Of a DNA stretch of 16,845 bases, positions 1 through 8,014 are shown piece by piece (position 1 is the first letter of the stretch; the number at the start of each line of letters is the position of its first letter). The notes below the pieces were generated by a model. The model saw only the letters and a program-made list of their open reading frames with translations, searched no databases and was not told where the DNA came from. The position numbers and the translations under genes are program-made. Origin of the DNA: CAYOPZ01 sp964406005 (lineage in GTDB: Bacteria; Bacteroidota; Bacteroidia; Bacteroidales; SM23-62); contig CAYOPZ010000052.1 in NCBI GenBank assembly GCA_964406005.1, positions 1-16,845 on the forward strand, written 5' to 3'.

Positions 1-299
1 TTATCCTGCTCATCGATCTGAATATTCTTTATCGTATCGGTTTCATATCCAATAAATGAAATCAATACCTGATAATTTCCAACAGGGAGATTATCAAGCC
101 TGAATATCCCGTCATCGTTGGATACTGTACCAGTCAAACTAACAGAACTATCCTTGACAACAACCACAACATTTGCAAAAGGAATCTTCTCATTGGTCAC
201 TTTGTCGACAATTACTCCTGTAATACTTCCTTTCTGGGCAAATGCATTTGATAATCCCATACTCAATGAGATTATGAATACCAATACCAGGTTTTTCAC
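1..299 (-). CDS. Outer-membrane receptor with carboxypeptidase-regulatory-like N-domain (5' end only)
   Basis: About 99 N-terminal residues are visible before the window edge; the rest lies outside. The frame begins with GTG at 299 and encodes a signal peptide (KNLVLVFIISLSMGLSNAFA, then Q). A carboxypeptidase-regulatory-like beta-sandwich follows from about residue 25, with the typical pattern GVIVDKVTNEKIPFANVVV, then a GIFRLDNLPVGNY-type strand and FIGYET. In Bacteroidota this fold usually sits at the N-terminus of TonB-dependent receptors or related beta-barrel proteins, so an outer-membrane importer is inferred. No ATG precedes the signal peptide in this frame (a stop lies 16 codons upstream), and the only ATG falls inside the signal peptide, so GTG is the best start. 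It follows the OmpA gene on the same strand by 80 bp and may belong to the same transcript. No plug or barrel can be checked. Confidence 0.75.
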   Translation of the reverse strand, partial: MKNLVLVFIISLSMGLSNAFAQKGSITGVIVDKVTNEKIPFANVVVVVKDSSVSLTGTVSNDDGIFRLDNLPVGNYQVLISFIGYETDTIKNIQIDEQD

Positions 300-379
300 T
301 TTAAACGGAATTATATCGAGCAGTGCTGCCCGGACTAAAGTAAGAAATCATTTTCTAAGCCGGAAAAGAACCTTACCAA

Positions 380-2449
380 TTATTGCTTGAGAATTTTGAA
401 TTCAACCCTTCTATTAAGCTGCCTGCCCATTTCAGTATTGTTTGACGTAACCGGTTTTGACTCACCGTACCCTTTTGAAACAATCTTTTCTTTTTCGATT
501 CCTTTTTCAACCAGCCACTGCTGTACCGCGTCGGCCCTTTTTTGTGACAGTTCCAGGTTGTATTCACTGCTACCGACATTGTCCGTATGCCCTGCTATCT
601 CGATCCTCATCTTTGCATTCGTAATCAGGATCCCGAGCAGTTTTTCAAGCTCGAGGTCCGATTCTTTCCTGAGTATGGCCTTATCGGTTTCAAAAAAGAT
701 ATTGTTCAACCGGATGACCTCGCCGACTTCAATGGGCACAAGCATCAGGTCCCTGTTTACCGACTCGGTCTCTTCCAGCTCACGGGTATCTATGCTATTG
801 CTTTCACTCAAATAATCCTCCGCCTCGGCTTCATAGCTGTACAACCTGCCTGCCGGCAGAGCGATCGTGTACTCGCCGGAAACTGCATTTGAAACGGCTT
901 CCCCCACCGGTTCTTTGGAGTGAATATCCACGTACCTGATTTTTGCCCGGACAGGCGCCCTGGTTTTGCTGTTCAGTACCATTCCCTGTATAACAGCAAC
1001 AGGTTCCGGCTTTACGGTCTGCTCTTCCGGCTCCTCCTCTCCGGGTGGCAGGATCCCGACACGGAACAGATCGGAGAATCCTTCCTTGTCCGTATCCCAT
1101 TTCACCACATAGGCATACTCACCCTTTGTGTCAACGGTGAAATAATTCTCGGTTCCTTCGGTGTTTATAACCGGGCCCAGGTTCAGGGGCCGGCTCCAGT
1201 TCTGCCAGGTGTCGTCCAGCCTCCTGGATACATAAATATCCTTTTGCCCGTACCCGATATGGCCGTCACTGGCGAAAAATAATGTCCTGTTGTCGGCAGC
1301 CAGGAAACAGGGCACCTCCGCACCTATGGAGTTGATGTCGTCACCCATCCGGACAAACTCTCCGTAACGGTTTTCCTTTATTTTCCTGGCTACATACAGG
1401 TCCCTTTCGAACATATCCAGGGGCTCTTCCTCCCTCCACATGGTCACAATGAGGTATTCCTCGTCGTAGCTCATGATCTCGTTGGCGTATTCGGATTGAT
1501 TCTCATATTTGCCTGACTTTATCTTTTCCAGGTGGTATTCCGCATACCCGTCCTTGTCTTTCGTCATGGATACCCGGTAGATCGGAAGTGCATCATCGAT
1601 ATCCATGGTATTCATATACATGACATTATTGTCCTGGGAGACGGAAACGAGCGATGAGGTGGAGGAAACCTTATCATCCAGGTTGAAATTACTCAGTTCC
1701 ACCAGACTGATCCTGCCATCCGTACCGAGGGTGGCCCTGAAAGTCTTTTCGATCCCTTCCTCGACCGTGGTATTCGGATCCCACAGCGCTTTCTCGGGAT
1801 CCTTGATCATGGAGGTGAAATAAATATACCTGTTATCAACACTGACTATGGGTGCCAGGGGGCTCAGGTAGTCACCGACCAGCATTCGCGGCCCGGCATC
1901 CTCGTCCATATCCATGAGATTATCTTCAAACGGCTGCTTTTCGGGGAGGTTGATCCCCGGAGTATAGTCCGCCCGGAAATCCGTCAGGGCGATCCCTGCG
2001 AGCCGGGCCTGAGCGTCGGTTCCGGCAAGATCCATATACAGCCAAACATCCGTAATGCTTTCCATGGGCGGGAAATGAATATTCCGTATGCTGAGTTCGT
2101 CATCGATCGGCCGGGTTTCGACGGTATCTACAAGCGCCTTCGGAAGCTCCCGGCGATCTTCATCCCCGTTGCCGATTTCTATCTTAAGGATGGCTACCGG
2201 GCCCGCCATTTCCATGATCGCAAGCTGCCGGGCATCGAAGGGCATGAACCGGTAATGGTAATACCGGTTTCCTTCCTTATCGGAAACTGCAGATTCTATC
2301 CCGGGATATAGTTCCGGTGATTCACCGCGCAGTCCGGCGGGGACCCCGGCACCGTAACTGCTTTCATTCAACGAATAGGGCCACCTGACTTTCTGTGCGC
2401 TGGAATTAAGTATTGCCGAGCAGAGGATGACGGCTGTAAGGAAAATCAT
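380..2449 (-). CDS. OmpA family protein with PD40/WD40-like propeller and carboxypeptidase-regulatory domain
   Basis: This 689-residue protein anchors to peptidoglycan through its C-terminus. A signal peptide (about 1-18, ending NSSA-Q) exports it. Residues of about 200-470 hold PD40-type strand motifs such as RYIYFTS, RTLFFASDGH and KDIYVSRRLDD, which suggest a beta-propeller. Residues of about 485-580 form a carboxypeptidase-regulatory-like sandwich (VIQGMVLNSKTRAPVRAKI). Residues of about 581-689 are the OmpA domain: IFFETDKAIL, then IAGHTDN carrying the diaminopimelate-binding Asp, LSQKRADAV carrying the partner Arg, and the closing QLNRRVEF motif. This architecture is common in Bacteroidota, including PorE-like proteins, but the exact role is not known. 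Its ATG lies 2 bp after the stop of the ankyrin gene, so the two are probably translated from one mRNA. Confidence 0.88.
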   Translation of the reverse strand: MIFLTAVILCSAILNSSAQKVRWPYSLNESSYGAGVPAGLRGESPELYPGIESAVSDKEGNRYYHYRFMPFDARQLAIMEMAGPVAILKIEIGNGDEDRRELPKALVDTVETRPIDDELSIRNIHFPPMESITDVWLYMDLAGTDAQARLAGIALTDFRADYTPGINLPEKQPFEDNLMDMDEDAGPRMLVGDYLSPLAPIVSVDNRYIYFTSMIKDPEKALWDPNTTVEEGIEKTFRATLGTDGRISLVELSNFNLDDKVSSTSSLVSVSQDNNVMYMNTMDIDDALPIYRVSMTKDKDGYAEYHLEKIKSGKYENQSEYANEIMSYDEEYLIVTMWREEEPLDMFERDLYVARKIKENRYGEFVRMGDDINSIGAEVPCFLAADNRTLFFASDGHIGYGQKDIYVSRRLDDTWQNWSRPLNLGPVINTEGTENYFTVDTKGEYAYVVKWDTDKEGFSDLFRVGILPPGEEEPEEQTVKPEPVAVIQGMVLNSKTRAPVRAKIRYVDIHSKEPVGEAVSNAVSGEYTIALPAGRLYSYEAEAEDYLSESNSIDTRELEETESVNRDLMLVPIEVGEVIRLNNIFFETDKAILRKESDLELEKLLGILITNAKMRIEIAGHTDNVGSSEYNLELSQKRADAVQQWLVEKGIEKEKIVSKGYGESKPVTSNNTEMGRQLNRRVEFKILKQ

Positions 2450-2451
2450 AA

Positions 2452-3936
2452 TTACAATCCTATCCCTTCCAGGTATTCGGTGGCGAATTCATTCCCTACG
2501 AGACGGGCATGTTCCGAGGGAGAGTAGGTCAGTTTTTTCAGCTGAGCACAACGAATAGTGTATTCTTCGTCGTCATCCTCCACTGCATTCCCGACATTTG
2601 CCCACAACCTTACGGAATACTCGGGCAACCTGGTTCCCGCCAGCTTATTGCCGATGGCTGTGACCAGTTCGTCATTCCTCTTTTCAACCGCCCAGTATAT
2701 AGGGGATTTGTTCTTGACCGTGGTCAGGCATTTGAGCCCTTCCGCTCCCGATTCAAGCGTGGCAAATCCTTCCACGCCTATGGTCATGTCCGCGCCCTTT
2801 TCCACCAGGTAATTTGCGGCATCATTATTTCCTGCCAGGATCGCGACGATCGTAGCGGTGTATCCCGTCCCTCCGTTTTCCATTATTGAAGCATAACTGG
2901 AGAAGAGGATCATAGTGCTGGATCTTACGGTATTATCCAGGTTTGCCCCGTGTTCGACAAGCGCTTCCATGAGTTCCATGTCACCAATCTCAGCGGCAAG
3001 GCATACCGGGTAGTAGGTCCAGTTTGTATTGGCCAGGGTCGATGGTTCATTCACATCCGCGCCTCTCTCGATCAGCATTTTCGCGGCATCTATCTTGCCC
3101 TGCTTTGTTTTCGGGTCTGCCAGCATGGTGCCTTTGACAAGCGCACAGAGGGGGGTGAACCCGCTTGCATCCTTCTTGTTCATGTCGAGTCCGGCACCAA
3201 GCAGAACCTCAAGCATATCGGTGGCTTTCCCGTTCTTGTCATCCGGCAGATCGAGCAGCCAGCCCGGTACTTTTATACCGAAATTCCCATAACCTGCCTC
3301 AGACTGGGCAAACATCGCCTTGCGCATCTCCCTTGAATTGGCGTAGTTGGCGAATGTCTGCAGGGCATTGCTGCCGTCTTCCAGTTCCAGCTTCATCCCG
3401 GCGTCTATCATCATCTTAAGCCCTGCCACGTTGTTCGTCTGCATCGTAATGGCGGTTGCAGCATAGACCTTGGTCGGCACGGCATTGGCGATGGCATCCT
3501 CATAGGCTTTGACCAAAGCCTTGTTCGCCTTCTTCTTCCCTTTGGCTTTTTCCGCTTCAAGAAGTTGCCTGTACGTGGCCGACTGATCGATCAGTCCGGG
3601 CTTATTCGGGTCCGCACCCGCATCGAGCAGCATTTTAACGACCTCGTTCGAGTATCCGTTACCGGCATTAATAATGGCCGGGTAGTTGCCGCCGTTCGGA
3701 TCGGCGCCTTCATCCAGAAGCAGTTGTACTATTTCAGGCCAGAATGTGGCATATCCGATGGCCGGGTTCCCGCCTGGGTCCGGTGCATTGACATCCGCAC
3801 CGGCATCGATGGCCGCCCGGGCGGCCGCAAGGTCACCCTGCTTGCATGCGGTCAGCAGGTCCTCGTTCGGTCCTGCGAAAGAAAGCAATCCAATGCCAAG
3901 GAATGCTAAGAGAAAAAAACATTTTGTGATTTTCAT
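2452..3936 (-). CDS. Secreted ankyrin-repeat protein
   Basis: This 494-residue protein has a signal peptide (about 1-21, MKITKCFFLLAFLGIGLLSFAG), so it acts in the periplasm or outside the cell. Ankyrin repeats are clear from the recurring loop GADVN/GADPN: about residues 28-50, 60-81, 90-111, 283-295, 310-333 and 363-384. Helices such as VVKMLLDAGADPN and AAKMLIERGADVN are canonical. A lysine- and alanine-rich segment at about 125-150 interrupts the repeats. Ankyrin repeats bind proteins; no catalytic domain was recognised. The C-terminus (about 435-494) has an acidic stretch, EDDDEEY, and no known domain. The gene is followed after 2 bp by the OmpA/PD40 gene, so a shared envelope function, such as the ankyrin protein docking on the OmpA partner, is a reasonable inference. 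Confidence 0.85.
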   Translation of the reverse strand: MKITKCFFLLAFLGIGLLSFAGPNEDLLTACKQGDLAAARAAIDAGADVNAPDPGGNPAIGYATFWPEIVQLLLDEGADPNGGNYPAIINAGNGYSNEVVKMLLDAGADPNKPGLIDQSATYRQLLEAEKAKGKKKANKALVKAYEDAIANAVPTKVYAATAITMQTNNVAGLKMMIDAGMKLELEDGSNALQTFANYANSREMRKAMFAQSEAGYGNFGIKVPGWLLDLPDDKNGKATDMLEVLLGAGLDMNKKDASGFTPLCALVKGTMLADPKTKQGKIDAAKMLIERGADVNEPSTLANTNWTYYPVCLAAEIGDMELMEALVEHGANLDNTVRSSTMILFSSYASIMENGGTGYTATIVAILAGNNDAANYLVEKGADMTIGVEGFATLESGAEGLKCLTTVKNKSPIYWAVEKRNDELVTAIGNKLAGTRLPEYSVRLWANVGNAVEDDDEEYTIRCAQLKKLTYSPSEHARLVGNEFATEYLEGIGL

Positions 3937-4113
3937 GATAGGTTGATTTAGTCATTATATTAGTCATAATAAATATAGGAAATCTCCACCTGTAGCCTGA
4001 AACATGGATTGAATAGTTGACCAACGGGAGTATAGCATTTGTGTACAGCCCGATTTTTTGTAGTAAAGACCGGAATTACTTGTATAATAAAAAACCGCAA
4101 GTGAAGAATGGTA

Positions 4114-4413
4114 TTATCCGGCATTTGCACCGGTCTTCATATACGATTTCTTCCATCCCAAAAGGAAAAATCCTATCACATACAAACCGATGTTGAAAAT
4201 GCCGATGCTGAATATCCCGATGGAAAAAATACCCGCTGAGAAAATGCCCACGGCAAACTTTCCTGCTGCAAATACACCGCAGGCAAAATCACCGGCTGCG
4301 AAATAATTCAATGCATAATCACCTGCCGAGAACTGTCCTCCCACGGTGAACTGAAGGATAAGGCCCACAATCACCAGGGCCGTTGCTGTTACTAAAATCC
4401 ATAGTTTTTTCAT
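4114..4413 (-). CDS. Small hydrophobic pentapeptide-repeat protein
   Basis: The protein has 99 residues. After an N-terminal hydrophobic segment (about 4-22) come twelve in-register five-residue units, residues 28-87, of the form [F/Y]-[A/S/V]-x-G-x, for example FAAGD, FACGV, FAAGK, FSIGI (twice), FNIGL. Only the second unit departs clearly. A short basic tail (WKKSYMK) follows. Classic pentapeptide-repeat proteins form right-handed beta-helices with Leu/Phe at the central position; here Gly takes a fixed place two residues before the Phe, and the second half is fully apolar. The chain may be a membrane-embedded beta-helix or a pair of glycine-zipper helices; sequence alone cannot decide. No function is known to me. 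It is 119 bp downstream of the LytTR regulator on the same strand, with an 11-bp inverted repeat touching its ATG. Confidence 0.75.
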   Translation of the reverse strand: MKKLWILVTATALVIVGLILQFTVGGQFSAGDYALNYFAAGDFACGVFAAGKFAVGIFSAGIFSIGIFSIGIFNIGLYVIGFFLLGWKKSYMKTGANAG

Positions 4414-4454
4414 GATATTTGAAGTTTAAAATGACCCTGCAATCTTCAAATATC
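4414..4454. promoter_or_regulatory. 11-bp perfect inverted repeat abutting the start codon
   Basis: On the minus strand GATATTTGAAG is followed after 19 bp by CTTCAAATATC, and the second arm touches the ATG at 4413. The arms (4414-4424 and 4444-4454) are perfectly complementary. In DNA this could be a dimer operator, with centres 30 bp (about three helical turns) apart, and the adjacent LytTR gene is an obvious candidate regulator. In RNA it could form an 11-bp stem that ends at the start codon and limits ribosome access. Which applies is inference; the repeat itself is seen directly. Confidence 0.55.
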
Positions 4455-4532
4455 CGGTGAAACCATTTCCATAACCGGGACAGAATACAAGGGGTTGGGA
4501 TACAATGCAAGGCGCAGGGATGAATGACCGGT

Positions 4533-5414
4533 TCAGGAGGGACGAAGTACAGAATTAAAGGCTCTTGTATATTTCCTGGAGACAGGAACCTCCCTGCTAA
4601 AATACTTCAGCGATACACGGTATCCCTGCGAATTCCCCTCCGCGTGTTCGATATGACTCATGTTGAGTATGTACGCCCTGTGACACCGGAAGAAATCCTG
4701 CTTGCCTTCCAGCTGTGACTCGATGTTCTTCAGCGTACTGCGGAGCACATGCCGAATGATCTTCCCCTCTGCCGCAAGGTACAGATTGGCATAATTGCCC
4801 TCCGATTCAATGCAGAGGAGTTGACTCGCACGGATTGTAACCCGGTTCTGCCTGTTCTCTGAATACAAGGTGATATCCGTGTTATCGCCTTCCTTGTTTT
4901 CACGGTGGGCAATCAATCGTGATACCTCCCCTGCCCCTTCGAGGTGCCGCCGCAACATCACGTTGTGTTTAACCAGGATAATGACAAATATGGGAAATAT
5001 GGCAATGGCGAAGGTAAATCCCAGGAATACAAGCAAGCCGTACAAACCGCTCCGCTGAACAATCGAAAAGATCATCGAATAAATGTAATTCCCGAGTGAT
5101 ATCGAGATAACAATCCAGACCAGGAATAACAATTCCCGCAGTATCGTCCAGTGCGATTCACTGAACAACCCCGGAAGGATCAGGGGCAGAAGAACCATGT
5201 CAAGCAAAAGCACAAAAAATGTAACCAATCCGTAGCCCGCCAGCAGCAGCTGCTTGTGCTCATGCCTGAACATCTGCAGCCCGAACGGCTGAAAGACCAC
5301 CAGGAATAACGCAATAAAAAGGGGCAGAAGCACCAGGATCACCCATTGATTGCCTGTACGGGGATAAGGCCTGTTGAAAAAGACTTTGGGCTGTGTCAGT
5401 GGATTATTGTTCAT
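4533..5414 (-). CDS. Membrane-anchored LytTR-family transcriptional regulator
   Basis: The N-terminal half has four hydrophobic helices, at about residues 25-42, 57-82, 93-115 and 124-149 counted from the ATG. A short linker leads to a LytTR DNA-binding domain (about 180-290). Family signatures are visible: LLCIESEGNYANLYL, the HVLRSTLKNIESQL helix, FFRCHRAYILNMSHI and the closing REVPVSRKY motif. LytTR domains bind DNA through beta-strand loops; membrane-tethered versions without a receiver domain are common in Bacteroidota and may sense a signal in the membrane. I chose ATG at 5414; an in-frame GTG at 5423 would add only three residues. The gene begins 21 bp after the stop of the DUF4143 ATPase (12 bp if GTG is used), so read-through is possible. 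The pentapeptide gene downstream is the likeliest target. Confidence 0.85.
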   Translation of the reverse strand: MNNNPLTQPKVFFNRPYPRTGNQWVILVLLPLFIALFLVVFQPFGLQMFRHEHKQLLLAGYGLVTFFVLLLDMVLLPLILPGLFSESHWTILRELLFLVWIVISISLGNYIYSMIFSIVQRSGLYGLLVFLGFTFAIAIFPIFVIILVKHNVMLRRHLEGAGEVSRLIAHRENKEGDNTDITLYSENRQNRVTIRASQLLCIESEGNYANLYLAAEGKIIRHVLRSTLKNIESQLEGKQDFFRCHRAYILNMSHIEHAEGNSQGYRVSLKYFSREVPVSRKYTRAFNSVLRPS

Positions 5415-5435
5415 AAATATCACGGCGATGAACAG

Positions 5436-6590
5436 TTAAATGTATTGATCCAGGAATGCAGGAAGGCTGCAAACCCTTATTTTTTCATCGATTAAATAAT
5501 CATCGGTTCCCGGAGTGATGATATAGTTACGGTCAGCATTTATGTCATGGAATGCCTGATTTATCCCTCGTGTCAGCTTTGGGCTTGAAGTGTACTTAAT
5601 CTCAATTCCGGTAACAGGTCTTCCTCCCCTCTCCAGTACCAGGTCACATTCTGCACCTTCGTGTGTCCGGTAGAAAAAACACTGCGTCCCGGGATCAAGT
5701 TTTTGTGCAATTTGCTCAATAACATATCCTTCCCACGAATGCCCAAGAACAGGGTTCGATTCCAGGGATTCGAATTCATGAATATTCAAAAGATGGTGTA
5801 AAATCCCGGAATCCCTGATATAGATTTTCGGAGATTTAGTCAAACGCTTTTTTACGTTTGCCGCATAGGGAAATAATTGCCGTATTAAAAAAGCTTCTTC
5901 AAAAAAGGAAAGATATTTCTTAATGGTCGTGGAGCTTACTTCAAGCGATCTCCCCAGACTGTTCATATTCAACACATTGCCATGAACATGTGCAATCATC
6001 GTCCAGAGTTTCCGGATAATGTCACGACTGATGTTCAGACCAAGCATCGGCAGGTCCCGTTCAATATAGGTCATAACAAAATTTGAAAACCATTTTTTCC
6101 TTATTGAACCACCTGGAGCCAGGAATGCATCCGGAAATCCTCCTGTAAACCAGTGGTAATAAATATCCTTCCTGTCAGCAATCTCAGTTATGTTAAATGG
6201 AGTAAGCTCCTCGTAGGCGATGCGCCCTGCAAGTGATTCGGAAGAATCCCTGATTAAATCAGGGGATGCAGATCCAAGGATAATAAAACGGGCATTCACC
6301 CTGTGCTTGTCTATCATTGAACGGAGTATGGGAAACAGCTGAGGCATCCGCTGTATCTCATCCAAAACAACGCATCTGTCACGGTTCCGTTCGAAGAACA
6401 ATACTGGATCGGCAAGTTTTGCGAAATCCTCAGGATTCTCAATATCAAGATAGACCGATTCCTTTTTAAATTCCTTTACCAGGTATTTTACCAGTGTTGT
6501 TTTACCGACCTGACGTGGTCCGATGATACCGGTTACGGGAAAATAATCCAGGGTTTCGAGTAAACTTCCGGTGACAAACCTTGAAATCAC
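5436..6590 (-). CDS. AAA ATPase with C-terminal DUF4143 domain
   Basis: This 384-residue protein is an AAA_14/DUF4143 ATPase. The Walker A motif is GPRQVGKTT (residues 24-32). The Walker B motif is CVVLDEIQRMP (73-83). The sensor-like strand FIILGSAS (102-109) is followed by the family motif SLAGRIAYEELTPF (119-132). The DUF4143 half (about 185-384) contains a winged-helix-like stretch (SLGRSLEVSSTTIKKYL) and a PD-(D/E)xK-like fold with D316 and E330-x-K332 (GAECDLVLE, then GIEIKYTSS). The family is widespread and often found in accessory regions; its cellular role is unsettled. The start is GTG at 6590: an in-frame TAA lies two codons upstream and the nearby ATG at 6594 is out of frame. The length is normal and all key motifs are intact. 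Confidence 0.88.
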   Translation of the reverse strand: MISRFVTGSLLETLDYFPVTGIIGPRQVGKTTLVKYLVKEFKKESVYLDIENPEDFAKLADPVLFFERNRDRCVVLDEIQRMPQLFPILRSMIDKHRVNARFIILGSASPDLIRDSSESLAGRIAYEELTPFNITEIADRKDIYYHWFTGGFPDAFLAPGGSIRKKWFSNFVMTYIERDLPMLGLNISRDIIRKLWTMIAHVHGNVLNMNSLGRSLEVSSTTIKKYLSFFEEAFLIRQLFPYAANVKKRLTKSPKIYIRDSGILHHLLNIHEFESLESNPVLGHSWEGYVIEQIAQKLDPGTQCFFYRTHEGAECDLVLERGGRPVTGIEIKYTSSPKLTRGINQAFHDINADRNYIITPGTDDYLIDEKIRVCSLPAFLDQYI

Positions 6591-6664
6591 ACATTAAAGA
6601 TACCTATTAAACCTGAAAATGTCAAATCACAATTGAATATTTCAGGGTTAATACCATATAAAAG

Positions 6665-6688
6665 TGAATTTTATCCATGATATGTTGC
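6665..6688 (+). repeat. Copy 1 of a 24-bp repeat flanking the ATPase-Fic segment
   Basis: This stretch matches 9167-9190 at 21 of 24 positions in the same orientation; the shared core is TGAATTTTAYCCATGAT. The two copies bracket the ATPase gene and the Fic remnant (about 2.5 kb). The match was found by eye, so a chance similarity in A+T-rich DNA cannot be excluded. Confidence 0.35.
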
Positions 6689-6764
6689 TTCAGGATCATC
6701 GGAACAAAATCAGGGGGAATTACGGATATACCGTAAATATAATTGTGTAAATTTAATTATGTAA

Positions 6765-6796
6765 TTTGCGTAAATAATTTTATTTAACTATTTTTG
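6765..6796 (+). promoter_or_regulatory. Bacteroidetes-type promoter of the ATPase gene
   Basis: TTTG (6765-6768) is followed after 20 bp by TATTTTTG (6789-6796), an exact match to the Bacteroidetes -33/-7 pattern TTTG and TAnnTTTG. Transcription would begin near 6801-6804, giving a leader of only about 10 nt before ATG 6812. An in-frame TTG at 6794 lies inside the -7 box, so it cannot be the start codon of this transcript. Confidence 0.6.
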
Positions 6797-6811
6797 TGCA
6801 AAATACGTAAA

Positions 6812-7921
6812 ATGAATCCGTTTATATTAAAAGGGTATATCAGTCCCGGGTATTTCTGTGACAGGGAAGATGAGACGAGGAAGATCATTGATTCGCTCGG
6901 GAATCAGCAGGATATTACGCTTTTTGCCATCAGGCGGATAGGGAAGAGTGCGTTGATTCACCATGTATTCAATCAGTTGAAACCGAGTTACGACTGTTTG
7001 TATGTGGATCTGTGGGGAACTACTTCTCTATCCGGATTTATCCGTGAGACAGCCAATGCCGTCATTCAAAGTTCCGTCTTTTCAAAGAGAAGTCTAAATA
7101 AAAAACTGACGGATTTCATCCGGTCAATCGGCGCTTCTTTCAGTATTGGTTACGACGGGAAGCCCTCGCTTGATATTTTTTATCATGACAGGAGCCTGGT
7201 TTTTAACAGGCTGGAGGAAATTTTCCGGTTTCTGGAGAAACATTCAAGGCCGGTTATAGTGGCCTTTGATGAATTCCAGGAGATTAAGAATTATACGGAC
7301 AGCATGCCCCTGGAAGCGAAACTCAGAAGCCTGGTTCAAAGATTTCATAACATCAGGTTCATTTTCAGCGGAAGCGAAAAACACCTTATTGCCGAAATTT
7401 TTTCTTCCAGGGAAAGACCGTTTTACCAGTCCACCCGGATGATTGAATTGAATAAGATTGACGGCAATGCCTACCACAGGTTTATCACAGATCGTTTTAA
7501 AGCAGGGAAAAAGACGGTATCGGACCAACTGGTATCACATGTTCTGTCGCTCTGTCACGGCCATACATATTATATTCAGGCCGTATGCAATTTTATTTAC
7601 TCACAGCAAAAATTACCGGAAACCATTGAGGCGTTTGAAGAAATATACCTTGAATTCATTGCTGAGAAACGCGTTTTTTATGCTGAATTGCCTCACCGCC
7701 TCACCAGACATCAGTTCAGCACAACCAAAGCCATTGCCGGCTATGGAAAGATCGAAGGTGTTACGACCGGGGAGTTCATGGAAAGGGCCGGGATAAACAG
7801 TCCGGGCAGCATGCAGGCTGTGATAAAGGCTTTACTGGATAAACAGGTAATCATTAAGGAAGACGGGTACTACCGGCTGTACGATGTGTTTCTTGAGCAC
7901 TACCTGAAGTATTTCGGGTAA
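6812..7921 (+). CDS. P-loop ATPase of the Bacteroidetes AAA (ATPase_2-like) family
   Basis: The 369-residue protein begins MNPFILKGYISPGYFCDRE, the usual opening of a large paralogous ATPase family in Bacteroidota. The P-loop reads AIRRIGKS (residues 39-46): the first Gly of GxxxxGK is Ala, but relatives often carry Ser there, so this does not imply inactivity. Walker B is VIVAFDEFQEI (148-158) with D153 and E154. A sensor-1 strand FIFSGSEKH follows at 184-191. The C-terminal third (about 290-369) looks like a winged helix (TTGEFMERAGINSPGSMQAVIKALLDKQVI). No nuclease domain is seen. The function of this family is not established; it resembles STAND/archaeal-type ATPases. ATG 6812 is chosen because the promoter ends just upstream. 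It is divergent from the DUF4143 ATPase across 221 bp. Confidence 0.85.
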   Translation: MNPFILKGYISPGYFCDREDETRKIIDSLGNQQDITLFAIRRIGKSALIHHVFNQLKPSYDCLYVDLWGTTSLSGFIRETANAVIQSSVFSKRSLNKKLTDFIRSIGASFSIGYDGKPSLDIFYHDRSLVFNRLEEIFRFLEKHSRPVIVAFDEFQEIKNYTDSMPLEAKLRSLVQRFHNIRFIFSGSEKHLIAEIFSSRERPFYQSTRMIELNKIDGNAYHRFITDRFKAGKKTVSDQLVSHVLSLCHGHTYYIQAVCNFIYSQQKLPETIEAFEEIYLEFIAEKRVFYAELPHRLTRHQFSTTKAIAGYGKIEGVTTGEFMERAGINSPGSMQAVIKALLDKQVIIKEDGYYRLYDVFLEHYLKYFG

Positions 7922-7959
7922 CCGGTCACTCTAATCCGGCTGTAAATCTTCAAACCAAT

Positions 7960-7973
7960 CCGGAATTTTCCGG
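7960..7973 (+). terminator. Possible weak stem-loop after the ATPase gene
   Basis: CCGGAATTTTCCGG, 38 bp after the ATPase stop codon, can pair as a 5-bp G+C-rich stem with a 4-nt loop. No clear U-tract follows, so intrinsic termination is uncertain. Confidence 0.25.
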
Positions 7974-8014
7974 TATAGATTATTTGATATAATTCTCTGA
8001 ATTTAAGTAAATTT

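Noticed and set aside
2509..3909. Several long open frames on the plus strand opposite the ankyrin gene
   Set aside because: They are antisense shadows of a G+C-richer coding region and show no domain or signal peptide.
3948..3967. TTAGTCAT repeated 12 bp apart upstream of the ankyrin gene
   Set aside because: Only eight bases in A+T-rich DNA; too short to separate from chance, and no promoter box was found with it.
6594..6594. ATG near the DUF4143 ATPase start
   Set aside because: It is out of frame with the ATPase; GTG 6590 is in frame and follows an in-frame stop.
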